A DNA stretch of 64,000 nucleotides from an uncultured Paracoccaceae bacterium (GTDB taxonomy: Bacteria; Pseudomonadota; Alphaproteobacteria; Rhodobacterales; Rhodobacteraceae), in NCBI GenBank assembly GCA_947488605.1, contig CANKZJ010000007.1:1-64000 (forward strand), given 5' to 3'. A program made the translations under genes and the position numbers. Under the pieces are notes generated by a model. It ran no database searches, had not been told where the DNA came from, and was given only the letters and a program-made list of their open reading frames with translations. Shown in pieces: positions 54,310-64,000 of this stretch; within the stretch, counting starts at the first letter, position 1; each line of letters starts with the position of its first letter.

Positions 54310-55942
54310 TCGTAGCTTCCTTTTCGGCGCGTTTGCGCAGGTCTGCGCGGATGATTTTTCCGGTCGTGGTCATGGGCATATCGTCGATAAAGCGCACGAC
54401 ACGAGGGAATTCATAAGCGGCCAGTTTCGTTTTGACGTGGGACGCAATGTCGTCCGCCAGTGCGTCTGAACCTACGTGGCCAGCCGCGAGCTGGATATAG
54501 GCTGCGACGACGCTGCCTCGGATCGGGTCAGGGCGTCCGACAACGCCAGCAAGTTGGACCGCAGAGTGGGTCAGCAAACAATCCTCGATTTCAGCGGGAC
54601 CGATGCGGTAGCCACCTGAACTGATGATATCGTCGTCACGTCCGATAAAACGAATGCGTCCGCTGGGTGTTTTGCAGCCCTTGTCGCCAGTCAGCAGCCA
54701 GTCCGCTCCATCAATGGTGATGAATTTGTCAGCGGTGGCTGTCGGGTTGTTCCAGTACTCTAGGAACATCACCGGATCAGGTGCGCGGACTGCGATGCTG
54801 CCTTCTTCATCTGTGACGCAAAGGCTGGCAGTGTTTTCGTTAACGACGTCAACCACATGACCGGGAACGCCAAAGCCCATCACGCCCGGCTCTGCCGGTG
54901 CGAGTGCTGCGCAGGACGACACGATCATGTTGCATTCGGTTTGGCCGTAGAATTCGTTGATGGTCGTGCCGAATACCTGTTGGCCCCACGCGATCAGCTC
55001 TTTGCCCAACGTTTCGCCACCGCTTGCGACCGACCGCATCGGGACCGGTGTATCCGGCGTGTCGAGGCGCATGAGTTTGAGGGCAGTGGGCGGAAGGAAT
55101 GCGTTTTGGATGTTGTGTGTTCTGATCAGATCGAAAGCGGCTTGCGCGGTGAATTTGCGAAAGCGGCAGGCCACAACGGGGACGCCGTGGTGCAGTGCGG
55201 GCATCAACACGTCGATCAGCCCGCCGATCCATGCCCAATCGGCGGGCGTCCAGATTTTGTCACCGGGTTGCGGGAAAAAATCATGGCTCATCTCAACACC
55301 GGGTAAATGGCCCAGCAGCACGCGATGCGCGTGAAGCGCGCCTTTGGGGGCACCAGTTGTGCCGGATGTGTAGATCAGGATGGCAGGGTCATCTGCCTTG
55401 GTTTTGATGGGTGTGAAGTCAGGCGACTGGGCTGCGCAGGCGACATGGAAATCCTCTGCGCCTTCCATTGGTCCATCAATGCATAGGATCAGCGCAAGGT
55501 CGGGAAGCGCGTCACGCATTTTGTGCAAGATGGTAGCGCCTATGGCGTCAGTGATGACAGTTTTTGCCCCAGAATCCTTGAGCCGATGTGCAAGGGCATC
55601 CGGGCCGAAAAGAGTAAACAGCGGGATCGAGATACAGCCCATTTTTGCAGAGGCGATATGTGCAACGGCTGTCTCGAAACATTGTGGCAGAAGTACTGCG
55701 ATGCGATCCCCGGCAAGATTCGTCTGTGCCAAGGCATTCGCGAGGCGATTTGACTGATCCCGCAAGGTGCCAAAACTGTATTCCGTCGCGAGGCCATTAT
55801 TTCCGATATCGATGATCGCGCATTTATCGGGGTTAACATCTGCATGCTTGTCGCAGATATCGACACCAATATTGTAATACTGCGGAATGTCCCACGCAAA
55901 GCGGGCTCGGGTCTCGGACAATGTGGCATGTTTTTTCAGCAT
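54299..55942 (-). CDS. acyl-CoA synthetase (AMP-binding)
   Basis: A 547-residue ANL-superfamily ligase. The P-loop-like motif is LIYTSGTTGAPKGALHAH, with FYGQTECN, then GWLLTGDKG-like WLLTGDKG, and the C-terminal catalytic Lys in TTTGKIIRADLR. It activates an acid, probably medium- or short-chain, with CoA and ATP. It is first in the operon with the hydratase. A perfect TetR-type palindrome lies 14 bases before its start. Confidence 0.9.
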   Translation of the reverse strand: MLKKHATLSETRARFAWDIPQYYNIGVDICDKHADVNPDKCAIIDIGNNGLATEYSFGTLRDQSNRLANALAQTNLAGDRIAVLLPQCFETAVAHIASAKMGCISIPLFTLFGPDALAHRLKDSGAKTVITDAIGATILHKMRDALPDLALILCIDGPMEGAEDFHVACAAQSPDFTPIKTKADDPAILIYTSGTTGAPKGALHAHRVLLGHLPGVEMSHDFFPQPGDKIWTPADWAWIGGLIDVLMPALHHGVPVVACRFRKFTAQAAFDLIRTHNIQNAFLPPTALKLMRLDTPDTPVPMRSVASGGETLGKELIAWGQQVFGTTINEFYGQTECNMIVSSCAALAPAEPGVMGFGVPGHVVDVVNENTASLCVTDEEGSIAVRAPDPVMFLEYWNNPTATADKFITIDGADWLLTGDKGCKTPSGRIRFIGRDDDIISSGGYRIGPAEIEDCLLTHSAVQLAGVVGRPDPIRGSVVAAYIQLAAGHVGSDALADDIASHVKTKLAAYEFPRVVRFIDDMPMTTTGKIIRADLRKRAEKEATNER

Positions 55943-55955
55943 TGCCCGTAATAAA

Positions 55956-55969
55956 TGAACGATCGTTCA
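55956..55969. promoter_or_regulatory. TetR-type operator palindrome TGAACGATCGTTCA
   Basis: A perfect 14-bp palindrome, 13 bases before the acyl-CoA synthetase ATG. The TGAACG/CGTTCA arms are typical of TetR/AcrR-family operators controlling fatty acid and branched-acid catabolism. No TetR gene lies nearby, so regulation in trans is likely. Confidence 0.65.
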
Positions 55970-56163
55970 ATTTGTGTCAATGTGGTGCAGTGGCGTGCTG
56001 AATTAATGTGCATTGGCGTCAGATCGTGACAATAGACCGTCAATCCTTGATGTCGTTTCGCGAAAACAGCAAGAAACCGCTAACAGTGGCGGTCTGACGC
56101 CTGCAACCAATGGTGACGCACAATGGACAAAGTTTTGCCACCTGTTCAAAATAACCAAACACC

Positions 56164-56826
56164 ATGCGTATTCTCATTGCCGAAGACGAGCCTGTGCTCG
56201 CAAGCCAGATCAAGACCACTCTGTCCTCTGAGGGACTAACCGTAGACGTTGCCGTCGACGGTGCAGAGGCACAGTATCTTGGTGAAACTGAACCCTATGA
56301 TGTTATTATTTTGGATCTCGGCCTGCCGATCCGGGATGGTATCACTGTTCTTAAGAACCTGCGAAGCGGCGGGAGCGATACCCCGGTGCTGATTCTGACG
56401 GCGCGCAACGATTGGACCGACCGTGTGGATGGTCTGGATGCTGGCGCCGATGATTATGTCTCCAAGCCTTTCCATATGGCAGAGCTTTCCGCACGCGTGC
56501 GGGCCTTGATTCGCCGCAAGGCGGGAAAAGCGACCCCTGTTTTCACCAAAAACGGTGTCAGCTTTGATACGCGCACCAATCAGGTTATGGTTGACGGGGT
56601 CTCGATCAATTTGACAGCGCAAGAGGTGGCTGTGCTTTCTTATCTGTTCCACAACTCTGGACGGTTGGTATCCAGAAACGAGCTATCCGAACACATCTAC
56701 CAATATGAGGGTGATCGCGATTCCAACACGATTGCAGTCTTTGTTAATCGTTTGCGCAATAAGCTGGGCAGCGATTTGATTGAGACAGTCAGAGGCCGCG
56801 GTTACGTCATCAAAGTAGTGGCATGA
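56164..56826 (+). CDS. OmpR/PhoP-family response regulator
   Basis: A 220-residue regulator. The receiver domain has the acidic pair E7/D8, phospho-acceptor D51 in ILDLGLP and the conserved Lys in YVSKPFHMAEL. The C-terminal winged helix is of the PhoB type (RNELSEHIYQYEGDRDSN, VNRLRNKLG). It overlaps the histidine kinase gene by four bases, so they form one two-component system. It resembles PhoP/QseB; the signal is unknown. Confidence 0.93.
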   Translation: MRILIAEDEPVLASQIKTTLSSEGLTVDVAVDGAEAQYLGETEPYDVIILDLGLPIRDGITVLKNLRSGGSDTPVLILTARNDWTDRVDGLDAGADDYVSKPFHMAELSARVRALIRRKAGKATPVFTKNGVSFDTRTNQVMVDGVSINLTAQEVAVLSYLFHNSGRLVSRNELSEHIYQYEGDRDSNTIAVFVNRLRNKLGSDLIETVRGRGYVIKVVA

Positions 56827-58175
56827 CATCGCTGCGCGCCCGCGCCGTTTCTGGCGGCATTTTGTGGGCGGTGGTCATCATCACGCTGGGTCTTGCCGGC
56901 CTTTCACAATATATCACGACACAAGCGCAATCGCGTTTTGTCGAGCTGTTGCAGGCCCGCCATACCCAAGCGATTGTGGCTGCATCCAACAGCGGTGACG
57001 TGCCTGTAAACCTTTTGCGTACGGTCAATGATCCGGCGTATCAGCTCCCGCTTTCTGGGCAGTATTGGCAGGTTGAAACAGAAGATGGTGCGGTGTTTGC
57101 CTCGCCCTCCTTGGGTGAGGAACGTTTGCCACGGCCAACAACTGGCGATCATGGCACGCCAACCGGAGAATTCAGGGGCCCCGGTGGTTTTCCCGCGTTT
57201 AGCATTGGCGAATGGATCACGCTGACCGATGGCACAAGCTGGCACATACAAGTCGCAACGTCCTTGGACACGCTTTATGAGGAACAAGAGACGCTCCGAA
57301 GCACGTTGCTGAGTGCCTTTGCGATCATCTCGTTTGTGGGGGTTTTGGGCGCCTTGGCCCAAGTCGCCGTTGTCTTGCAACCTTTGAACAAATTGCGCCA
57401 AGACGTATCGAACCGCTGGGAACATGAAGATGGCCTTGAGGTCGATAGTTACCCGATTGAGGTCGCGCCCTTGGTCACCGATATCAACACATTGATGGAC
57501 CGTAATCGCGATATCATGCGCAGGTCGCGCAGACAGGCGGCTGACCTTGCCCATGCGATTAAGACGCCCTCGGCGATTATGCGCAACGAGTTAATTACGT
57601 TACAGCTCGACGGGGCCGATGTGCAGGATTCCATCGATGCGCTTGATCGGCTCGACGCCCAGCTTAAACGTTCTTTTGCGCGGATCAGGGCCGACGGCAC
57701 CGAAGGGGCCATTGGCGTTTTCACGGACCTTGATATCGCACTTGGTCGGATGGAGCGGGCCTTTACCGCCTTGGCACGCAACGAAGGTAAGGAGCTTTCC
57801 TTTTCCTATCAGCGCGGCATGCGGGCACGGATGGACCAAAGTGACTTCGAAGAAATTATGGGTAATCTTTTAGATAATGCGATGAAATGGGCATCGTCTG
57901 ACGTGAAACTCACCGCCTCCTCAACTGGCGATGCATTCATTGAGATCAAAATTACTGATGACGGTCCCGGCATTCCAAAGGACGAAATTCCAAAGGCGAC
58001 GCTCAGTGGTCAGCGGCTTGATGTGTCAAAGCCGGGCACTGGCTTGGGTCTCGCGATCGCTTCTGACCTGATCCATGCCTACGGCGGCAAAATCTTACTT
58101 GGAAAAGACGAGACATTGGGTGGGCTCGCTGTCCATCTGCGTCTACCGGTCGCCCGCAAACGCCCGTTGGACTAG
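56823..58175 (+). CDS. sensor histidine kinase
   Basis: A 450-residue membrane kinase. TM1 covers about residues 11-30 and TM2 about 161-186, with a periplasmic sensor of about 130 residues between. A HAMP-like linker leads to the phospho-acceptor H244 in DLAHAIKTPSAIM. N-box: GNLLDNAMKWA; ATP motifs: DDGPGIP and GTGLGLAIA. The order and motifs resemble PhoQ-type kinases. It is co-translated with the response regulator and ends tail to tail with the YcjF-like gene (4-base overlap). Confidence 0.92.
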   Translation: MTSLRARAVSGGILWAVVIITLGLAGLSQYITTQAQSRFVELLQARHTQAIVAASNSGDVPVNLLRTVNDPAYQLPLSGQYWQVETEDGAVFASPSLGEERLPRPTTGDHGTPTGEFRGPGGFPAFSIGEWITLTDGTSWHIQVATSLDTLYEEQETLRSTLLSAFAIISFVGVLGALAQVAVVLQPLNKLRQDVSNRWEHEDGLEVDSYPIEVAPLVTDINTLMDRNRDIMRRSRRQAADLAHAIKTPSAIMRNELITLQLDGADVQDSIDALDRLDAQLKRSFARIRADGTEGAIGVFTDLDIALGRMERAFTALARNEGKELSFSYQRGMRARMDQSDFEEIMGNLLDNAMKWASSDVKLTASSTGDAFIEIKITDDGPGIPKDEIPKATLSGQRLDVSKPGTGLGLAIASDLIHAYGGKILLGKDETLGGLAVHLRLPVARKRPLD

Positions 58176-59161
58176 CCGCGCCCGAACAGCCCGCTTAGCG
58201 CCCGCCCGACCAATCCGCTGACGGATGGTTTTTTGGATATTTGAAACGGCAGCGGACGGCAGACTTCGATGGCGGCGATCCCGACACGTGCTGTCAGCGC
58301 GCCGTTCACAATGCCTTCGCCAAAACGGCGCGATACCTTTGACAACACACCGCCACCCGCGACGGATCCGATCAAATCGTCACCGACGGCAACGGCACCG
58401 GTGGCCACAAGATGCGTCAGCACGGTTCGGGTCAGGCGCCAACTTCCAAGCGTGCCTGCGCGTCCGCCGTAAACTTCGGCAATGCGGCGGATCATGCGGA
58501 TGTTCGCTGTGAGGGCGGTAAAGACATCGGCCAATGCAAGCGGCACGATTGCAGTGACCGTCGCCACTTGCCGTGCAGCGGCTTCGACCTCGCGCTGGGC
58601 GCGGGCATCAAGCGGGGATAACAGTGTCGTTTCAGCCAAGCCCAACAAACCATCCGCATCAAGAACATCGCTTTGTTTGGATTTCAGTTCGGCACGTCCC
58701 CAAGCGGTGTCGTCGCGATTGCTGTACAATCCGTCCAAGGCGGTCAGTACGCCGCGCGCGGCTTTGAGGTCATTTGACGCTAGTGCTTCTTTTGCCTGAT
58801 GCTGGATCAGATCAAGTTTGCGAAGCCGCCCGAACGCCGCCAGTTCGCGTCCTGCGATGATCAGCAGGATCAAGAGAAGTACGCCGATCAACACCGTAGC
58901 GATACCACCAAGGATTGGTGAGCGGGCCAGAAGTGTGGTCACATAATCCCAAGCAGCAAGTGAAACGACGAAGCTAAGTAAGGCCGCGGTGAGCGACCAA
59001 AACCAGCGTGAGAGCCGTGACGGGCGGCCTGCAGCCAAAGCTACGACCTGCTTCATCGCCGTTCCTTGTGGGGCGTCGACCGTTTCAGGGACTGCTGGTG
59101 CAATGTCGGGCTGTGCGGCCTTGGTATCTTCAAGATCAATCAAGACGGGTCCGGTGCTCAT
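58172..59161 (-). CDS. YcjF/TIGR01620-family membrane protein (DUF697)
   Basis: A 329-residue protein with an N-terminal soluble part and two close hydrophobic segments near residues 50-70 and 80-105 (FWSLTAALLSFVVSLAAW, ATVLIGVLLLILLII). The C-terminal DUF697 region contains NIRMIRRIAEVYGGRAG and HLVATGAVAVGDDLI. It overlaps the ycjX-like gene by four bases, the usual arrangement. The pair is often co-induced in envelope stress; its precise job is unknown. Confidence 0.88.
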   Translation of the reverse strand: MSTGPVLIDLEDTKAAQPDIAPAVPETVDAPQGTAMKQVVALAAGRPSRLSRWFWSLTAALLSFVVSLAAWDYVTTLLARSPILGGIATVLIGVLLLILLIIAGRELAAFGRLRKLDLIQHQAKEALASNDLKAARGVLTALDGLYSNRDDTAWGRAELKSKQSDVLDADGLLGLAETTLLSPLDARAQREVEAAARQVATVTAIVPLALADVFTALTANIRMIRRIAEVYGGRAGTLGSWRLTRTVLTHLVATGAVAVGDDLIGSVAGGGVLSKVSRRFGEGIVNGALTARVGIAAIEVCRPLPFQISKKPSVSGLVGRALSGLFGRG

Positions 59162-60615
59162 AGCCGATCTCCCAACAAGAACTGCGCGGCCTTATCAAGC
59201 CGGATGTGCGGCGGGCCGTCACCGGGGCGTCGGGTCAGGACGGCAGGTGCGAAATTCATCACGCTGTAATCCGCGTCCAGCCATTTATCAGACCCCGCGC
59301 GCGCAGGACCAAGCAAGTGGGCCGGGTCATCGGGCAGTTTGCCGGGAAAGAACGCGGCTTGTTTATCAGTGTCCAACAGGCGCCCCCTGACGACATCCAG
59401 TGGCCCGTCTTTGTGATCAATCGTTTCCTCGACGGTTGTTCGCAAGGCGGCGATTGACATGGCCGATGTTGTTGCACCGGCGAAGTCCGCCCTGTCTTTT
59501 GCTTCGCGCAAAAGTGCTTGGGTGATTGCGGTGAGCTGCGGGTGTTGGCTGTGGTGAAGGTGATCCGCCTTGGTGGCTGCGAAGAGGATTTTTTCGACGC
59601 GTTTGCCTTGAAAGATGCGCGACAGGAAACCGTTCTTGCCGGGACGGAATGCGCCAAGGATGCGCGCCATCGCACTGCGTAGATCATCCAGCGCCGAAGG
59701 GCCCGCGTGTATAGCACCTAACACATCAACCAGCACAATCTGGCGGTCGATCTTGGCGAAATGGTCGCGAAAGAAGGGCTGCACGATGTTGCGCTTATAG
59801 CTGTCAAAGCGGCGTTCAAACTCGCGCCCCAATGATCCGCGTGGGTACTTGGCATCGGGAAGCGGCGCAAACGTCAAGACAGGTGATCCGGCGAGATCCC
59901 CCGGCAACAAGAACCGCCCCGGCGAGCAGTCTGAAAAACCTGCGGCGCGCGCATCTTGCAAGTGACTGGTAAAACGTTCCGCCAAAACAAGGGCTTCGGG
60001 CTCGTTGAGTTTCACTGTCGGATCGACACCGGCCACGAGGGCTGCGTAGTCATCACCGCCGGGTCGGCCCTTGGCGCGGTCTAACGCCGCTTTGGACCAT
60101 TCTGCATAGCTTTGATCCAGCAATCCAAGGTCGAGAAGCCACTCACCGGGATAGTCGACAATATCAATGTGAACGGTGCGGGGGCCGGACAATCCTGACA
60201 GCAGGCCGCTGGGCTGAACGCGCAAAGACACCCGGAGTTCGCTGATCTGGCGTGTCCCTTCTGGCCAATGCGGGTCGGTCGCCGTGAGATCAGCCAAATG
60301 GCTTTCAAAGCTGAAACGCGGCACGGTATCGTCAGGCTGTGGCTGGAGATACGCCGTTTGGATCGCGCCATTTGCGGCAGCTTCCAATTGCGGCATACGC
60401 CCCCGGTCCATCAGGTTCGCGACAAGCGATGTGATAAACACCGTTTTGCCTGCACGCGACAAACCCGTCACCCCCAACCGAATGACAGGATCGCTGAAAG
60501 GTGCGGTCAATATATCGCTCACGCCCTGTGCGGTGCGTGTGATCTGATCTGCGATTGCGGCGATAACCAAAGGCTGCCCTTTCAATGCTTTGAGTGAAGA
60601 TAGGGGCACGGGCAT
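59158..60615 (-). CDS. YcjX-family P-loop ATPase/GTPase-like protein
   Basis: A 485-residue protein with the Walker A motif [14 protein letters not shown] near residues 50-63 and [16 protein letters not shown], an effective G3-like DxxG motif. The family (DUF463) is a predicted NTPase that pairs with YcjF. It faces truA, with 49 bases between the start codons. Confidence 0.9.
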   Translation of the reverse strand: MPVPLSSLKALKGQPLVIAAIADQITRTAQGVSDILTAPFSDPVIRLGVTGLSRAGKTVFITSLVANLMDRGRMPQLEAAANGAIQTAYLQPQPDDTVPRFSFESHLADLTATDPHWPEGTRQISELRVSLRVQPSGLLSGLSGPRTVHIDIVDYPGEWLLDLGLLDQSYAEWSKAALDRAKGRPGGDDYAALVAGVDPTVKLNEPEALVLAERFTSHLQDARAAGFSDCSPGRFLLPGDLAGSPVLTFAPLPDAKYPRGSLGREFERRFDSYKRNIVQPFFRDHFAKIDRQIVLVDVLGAIHAGPSALDDLRSAMARILGAFRPGKNGFLSRIFQGKRVEKILFAATKADHLHHSQHPQLTAITQALLREAKDRADFAGATTSAMSIAALRTTVEETIDHKDGPLDVVRGRLLDTDKQAAFFPGKLPDDPAHLLGPARAGSDKWLDADYSVMNFAPAVLTRRPGDGPPHIRLDKAAQFLLGDRL

Positions 60616-60664
60616 GCGATGTGTAGGGATTGATTTTGCCCATTGCTCCCCCTACTGCAACGTC

Positions 60665-61438
60665 ATGCCTCGTTACGTTCTTTTAGTTGAATATCATGGC
60701 GCACCTTTTGCAGGGTGGCAGCGGCAGCGTGATCAGCCGTCCGTCCAAGGTGCGATCGAGGCGGCACTGGCTAAGTTGGAACCCGGTGAGCACACAATCG
60801 CGGCAGCGGGGCGGACTGATGCAGGCGTGCATGCATTGGGTCAGGTGGCCCATTGCGATTTGACGCGCGTCTGGGACCCGTTTCGTTTGTCCGAGGCTTT
60901 GAATTACCATCTGAAACCCGCACCTGTTGCGATTTTGGCTTGTGCCAAAGTCGCCGACGATTGGCATGCGCGTTTCGATGCAACCGAACGACGCTATCTG
61001 TTTCGCTTGATCGCGCGCCGCGCGCCGTTGACGTCCGAGCAGGGGCAGTTGTGGCGGGTGAACCATGACCTTGACGCCGCCGCGATGCAGGCGGGTGCAG
61101 ATCAGCTTATTGGACGGCATGATTTTACCACGTTCCGATCATCAATTTGTCAGGCGAAAAGCCCGGTAAAGACTTTGGACGAATTGCGCGTCGAAACGGT
61201 CGAACGCCCATATGGCACCGAATACCGGTTTCATGTGCGTGCGCGGTCATTCCTGCACAATCAGGTCCGCAGCTTTGTTGGCACGCTGGAACGGGTTGGA
61301 GCAGGAGCTTGGACGCCCGATGATGTCGGGGCGGCGTTGACTGCGAAAGATCGCAGTGCATGCGGGCCAGTCAGTCCGCCGCAAGGTTTGTATCTGGCGG
61401 CTGTTAGTTATCCAGATGGCCCTTTCGGGGTTGGCTAG
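60665..61438 (+). CDS. truA: tRNA pseudouridine(38-40) synthase TruA
   Basis: A 257-residue enzyme started at the ATG at 60665 ([19 protein letters not shown]). The catalytic Asp is in [15 protein letters not shown] and the [13 protein letters not shown] motif is near the C-terminus. It modifies the anticodon-arm uridines 38-40 of tRNAs. It is a single gene; the 180 bases after it hold no other clear feature. Confidence 0.95.
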   Translation: MPRYVLLVEYHGAPFAGWQRQRDQPSVQGAIEAALAKLEPGEHTIAAAGRTDAGVHALGQVAHCDLTRVWDPFRLSEALNYHLKPAPVAILACAKVADDWHARFDATERRYLFRLIARRAPLTSEQGQLWRVNHDLDAAAMQAGADQLIGRHDFTTFRSSICQAKSPVKTLDELRVETVERPYGTEYRFHVRARSFLHNQVRSFVGTLERVGAGAWTPDDVGAALTAKDRSACGPVSPPQGLYLAAVSYPDGPFGVG

Positions 61439-61618
61439 TATGGATCATCGTGCATCTTCGAATTGATCCATCGCGTTTTGAGTCTGCTATCAACGCGCCG
61501 CGTCAGGTAATACTGACCCTAACATCAAAAACTTCTACCTCAGACCGATGTCAATGATCGCAATGCGGACAAAACTGCTGGTCATTCCAACGGGAACACG
61601 CAGAAAGTCTCAAGCCCG

Positions 61619-62254
61619 TTAAGCCTGCACAAATGGCGGCTGGTCGTCTGGATCACGACCATATGGACAAGTGGCATAATGATCAAAGTACATCACGAAA
61701 GTTGCGCGACCGGACGTCATAGAAAGGAGCGTGTTCATAAAGCCAAACATATTGGCCAAGGGCACAAATGCCGATACTTGGACTGACGTGCCTTCTGTAT
61801 TTTGATCCAGAACTGTGCCACGACGAGCACGGATGTCATTCGTGACCACTTTCAAGTCTTTGTTGGGTGTCACCACTGTAATTTTCATAATCGGTTCAAG
61901 TAGTTGTTTTTCAGATTGCCGGTAGATGACACTTGGCGCACCAATTCTGGCTTCAACGCTGAAATCGTCCAAGAGACTACACACCAGTCTATCTAAGTGA
62001 AGTTCATCACTACCTTTCAACGTAGTTTGCCCTGTGTCAGGGTTCACACTTGAGCGGAAAGAAGGATCGCGCTTCGCCAAAGTGGCTATACCTCTTTCCA
62101 GCCGATCTGCATCAGCCGGTGTTTTCGGCTCGATCACGATGGATAGGACGGGTTCACTCAGTACAGCTTTCATTTGCCAAGCATCGCTGAGTTGAGGCGA
62201 GATTTCAACCAAACAGCTAGTCTTCTTTGGGCTCAAAGCCCCTATTCGCCACAA
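61619..62254 (-). pseudogene. elongation factor G relic: domain III joined to domain V, with G domain, II and IV missing
   Basis: An open frame of 211 codons. From about residue 28 it reads as EF-G domain III (SEPVLSIVIEPKTPADADR, then GQTTLKGSDELHLD). At about residue 115 it jumps directly to domain V (LLEPIMKITVVTPN, FVPLANMFGFMNTLLSM, RATFVMYFDHY). Domain IV, about 120 residues in EF-G, is cleanly absent, as are the GTPase domain and domain II. Because the frame is intact it could be a recent relic or a retained small protein. It starts at a TTG without good support; an ATG lies at 62173. Confidence 0.75.
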
Positions 62255-62335
62255 GCCGCACCAAGGTTCCTTTTCCCGCTTTTCAGTAGTTAGGGTCAGT
62301 TGTCGACATAGAGGCCATCTGACATTCTAGACCAG

Positions 62336-62515
62336 CTAGTCGAGTGCGCGCGCCTCATCGACCAACATCACGGGGATACCGTTGCGGATGGGAAAGGCCA
62401 GCTTGCTTGCTTTGCTGATCAATTCCTGCTTTTCTGCATCATACTTCAATGTGTCTTGCGTCATTGGGCAGACCAGCGCCTCGAGCATTTTAGGATCGAA
62501 TGTCGTTTCGCTCAT
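62336..62515 (-). CDS. Trm112-family protein
   Basis: A 59-residue protein ([20 protein letters not shown]...). The [16 protein letters not shown] end is the signature of the bacterial Trm112/YcaR family, which acts as an activator or zinc-binding partner of methyltransferases. The usual second Cys is replaced (CPMT), as I recall for Rhodobacterales versions. It overlaps the Lon-domain gene by four bases. Confidence 0.88.
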   Translation of the reverse strand: MSETTFDPKMLEALVCPMTQDTLKYDAEKQELISKASKLAFPIRNGIPVMLVDEARALD

Positions 62516-63153
62516 TGCATGACCTCTTCACCTGATCCGCCACGCAACGCGAATTCGATCAGCGTCATCAGCGTTTCGCGGCGCGTCGTCAACGAAGGCG
62601 CCTCCAGCAACGCCTGTTTGTCCTCAGGCTCGAACGGGCACAGCATCGAGAGTGAGTTGATCAACAGCTCGTCGTCCGCCTCGCCGAGGCTTTCCCAATC
62701 TGTGGACAGTCCTTGATCAACCAAATAGCGGCCAAGTGCGTCCATGAACACGGCGCGGTCAAATGTTTCGTCTTTTTCGGTTGGCCCAAGGTCACGGTCG
62801 AAACCTTGCCAGTTCACCTTGCAACGGCGGTAGGGCGTAAAGCCTTCGACTTCTTCCGTAATCCGGAACCGCGACGCGCCCGACAGGGTGATCATGTAAC
62901 GCCCATCTTCGGTTTCTGAAAACGCGGTGAGTTTACCGGCACAACCGATTGCGTGGAGTTTTCCAGCGCCATCCGGTCCCTCGTAGGGTTGGACCATCCC
63001 GATCAATCGCGAAGAGGTTTTGAGCACATCGTCCATCATCGCCAGATAGCGCGGCTCGAACAAATGGAGCGGCAAGCGCGCACGCGGCAAAAGCAGCGCG
63101 CCCGGCAAGGGAAACACCGGAAGGGTGTCTGGTAAATCAGTCTTTGATATCAT
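62512..63153 (-). CDS. Lon N-terminal (substrate-binding) domain protein
   Basis: A 213-residue protein consisting of the LON N-domain only: it begins [26 protein letters not shown] and carries the conserved core [15 protein letters not shown]. It lacks the AAA and protease parts of Lon, so it is a stand-alone adaptor-like protein. It lies between the thioredoxin-TPR gene and Trm112 on the same strand, an order common in Rhodobacterales. Confidence 0.88.
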   Translation of the reverse strand: MISKTDLPDTLPVFPLPGALLLPRARLPLHLFEPRYLAMMDDVLKTSSRLIGMVQPYEGPDGAGKLHAIGCAGKLTAFSETEDGRYMITLSGASRFRITEEVEGFTPYRRCKVNWQGFDRDLGPTEKDETFDRAVFMDALGRYLVDQGLSTDWESLGEADDELLINSLSMLCPFEPEDKQALLEAPSLTTRRETLMTLIEFALRGGSGEEVMQ

Positions 63154-63179
63154 GTCTACAAGGTAGGCCGAACCTTTGA

Positions 63180-64000
63180 TCAGGCAAATATCATCGACGA
63201 AAGTTTGCGACGGCCATTCAACACGATGGGATCCTTAGCTTCGCGGGCGTCAAAGATCGTGAAAAGCTGCGTCTTTGCAGCGCCGTCATTCCACTCCCGG
63301 TCGCGGCGGAACAGTTCGAGCAGTTCTGTGACAGCGTCTTCGACTTGACCGTTGGCGTGCAATGCAATTGCAAAATCAAACCGGGCTTGATGATTGTCTG
63401 GTTCCGCTTCCACAGTCGCTTGCAGTTCGGCAACAGGTCCTGCGTTTGCGGCTTCACGGGCCAGGCTGATTTGCGCGTGAACGGCTTCCAGCAGTGGATC
63501 GGTGGAAATCTCGGCTGGTGCGCCGTTCAAGATGGCTTCGGCCTGATCGACGTCGTCGAGTGCGAGGTATGACCGGACTAATCCCGCATAGGCCGCCGCG
63601 TTGTTGGGTTCTTCTTGCAAGATCGCTGCAAATGTTTCGGCCGCATCCGTAGCGGCGCCTTCTTCAAGCATTTGATTTGCTGCTTCGATTGCGGCGCTCA
63701 GCCCTTCGGCCTCTGGATCACCGGCCAAAGCCGCGATTTTTTCAACAAATGCATCGATTTCGGATGGAGGAAGCGCGCCTTGGAAGCCGTCGACGGGTTG
63801 GCCATTGAAGAATGCATAGACCGTTGGGATCGATTGCACCTGCAATTGGCCTGCATAGGCCGGGTTCTGATCAACGTCGATTTTGACGAGCTTTACGCGC
63901 CCCTTGGCTTTGGTGACTGCCGCTTCGATCGCGGGGCCCAAAGTTTTGCAAGGTCCGCACCAGGGCGCCCAAAAATCGACAATGACCGGAACTTCTTTTG
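63180..64000 (-). CDS. thioredoxin-TPR protein, YbbN/CnoX-like (5' end outside window)
   Basis: At least 273 residues; the frame runs to the window edge and the start codon lies beyond it. The thioredoxin domain shows PVIVDFWAPWCGPCKTLGPA with the CGPC motif, and the C-terminal half consists of TPR-like helical repeats, as in YbbN/CnoX, a chaperone-holdase family. A redox role is likely since both cysteines are kept. It is followed 26 bases later by the Lon N-domain gene. Confidence 0.9.
   Translation of the reverse strand, partial: KEVPVIVDFWAPWCGPCKTLGPAIEAAVTKAKGRVKLVKIDVDQNPAYAGQLQVQSIPTVYAFFNGQPVDGFQGALPPSEIDAFVEKIAALAGDPEAEGLSAAIEAANQMLEEGAATDAAETFAAILQEEPNNAAAYAGLVRSYLALDDVDQAEAILNGAPAEISTDPLLEAVHAQISLAREAANAGPVAELQATVEAEPDNHQARFDFAIALHANGQVEDAVTELLELFRRDREWNDGAAKTQLFTIFDAREAKDPIVLNGRRKLSSMIFA

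Noticed and set aside
53383..54315. 310-codon plus-strand frame
   Set aside because: It lies antisense to the enoyl-CoA hydratase and the end of the FAD dehydrogenase genes, both well supported.
56013..56231. 72-codon plus-strand frame ahead of the response regulator
   Set aside because: It overlaps the receiver domain start in another frame and has no family resemblance.

Overview
The window reads as a chromosomal segment of a marine Rhodobacterales (Roseobacter-group) alphaproteobacterium. The evidence is the split F1 operon atpHAGDC without the Fo genes, a ChrR-type zinc anti-sigma factor with its ECF sigma factor, alphaproteobacterial families such as DUF1674, DUF2161, TIGR01459 HAD, DUF3035 and DUF2793, a perfect CtrA box, and moderately GC-rich, tightly packed genes. 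No rRNA, tRNA, CRISPR array, insertion sequence or prophage was found. The species cannot be named from the sequence alone.

Layout. 1-2266: the C-terminal half of an RND efflux pump and a YdeI/OmpD-family protein. 2365-5911: a double-CDGSH iron-sulfur protein, then a four-gene membrane/redox operon (DoxX, FMN reductase, two small membrane proteins) divergent from a LysR regulator. 6154-12183: a singlet-oxygen-type stress module. An FAD oxidoreductase, DUF1365, an MFS transporter, DUF3833 and an SDR form one tightly coupled operon, divergent from rpoE-chrR, and both directions carry near-perfect RpoE-type promoters. 12239-24288: a long co-directional housekeeping block (rsmB, heparinase-like, purH, lspA, DUF3035, two M16 peptidases, mutL, rmuC, DUF4259). 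24361-31967: an SdhAF4-like gene, an exopolysaccharide export lipoprotein, a large RTX protein, galE, fcl and gmd, and a DUF2793 protein behind a CtrA box.

32333-37221 is atpHAGDC, closed by a strong terminator. 37274-47715 holds a surface lipoprotein, prs, an HCCA isomerase and hydrolase, a threonine aldolase-like enzyme, UPF0260, ribF, MaoC, a HAD protein, a manganese pyrophosphatase, a compact transcript with two five-codon ORFs and a 60-residue basic protein, a DUF2161 putative nuclease and a TraB/GumN protein. 47981-51663 pairs a Crp-like regulator with a 998-residue cyclase-homology/ATPase protein whose cyclase active site is degenerate. 51819-55942 carries a flavoprotein dehydrogenase, an enoyl-CoA hydratase and an acyl-CoA synthetase behind a TetR-type palindrome. 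56164-58175 is a two-component system. 58172-64000 holds YcjF/YcjX-like proteins, truA, a domain-deleted EF-G relic, Trm112, a Lon N-domain protein and a thioredoxin/TPR (YbbN-like) protein cut by the window end.

The most notable items are the back-to-back RpoE promoters, the tandem mini-ORF leader at 45580-46016, the mini EF-G at 61619-62254, the Crp/degenerate-cyclase pair, the CtrA box at 31514-31529 and the three evenly phased half-sites in the LysR intergenic region.
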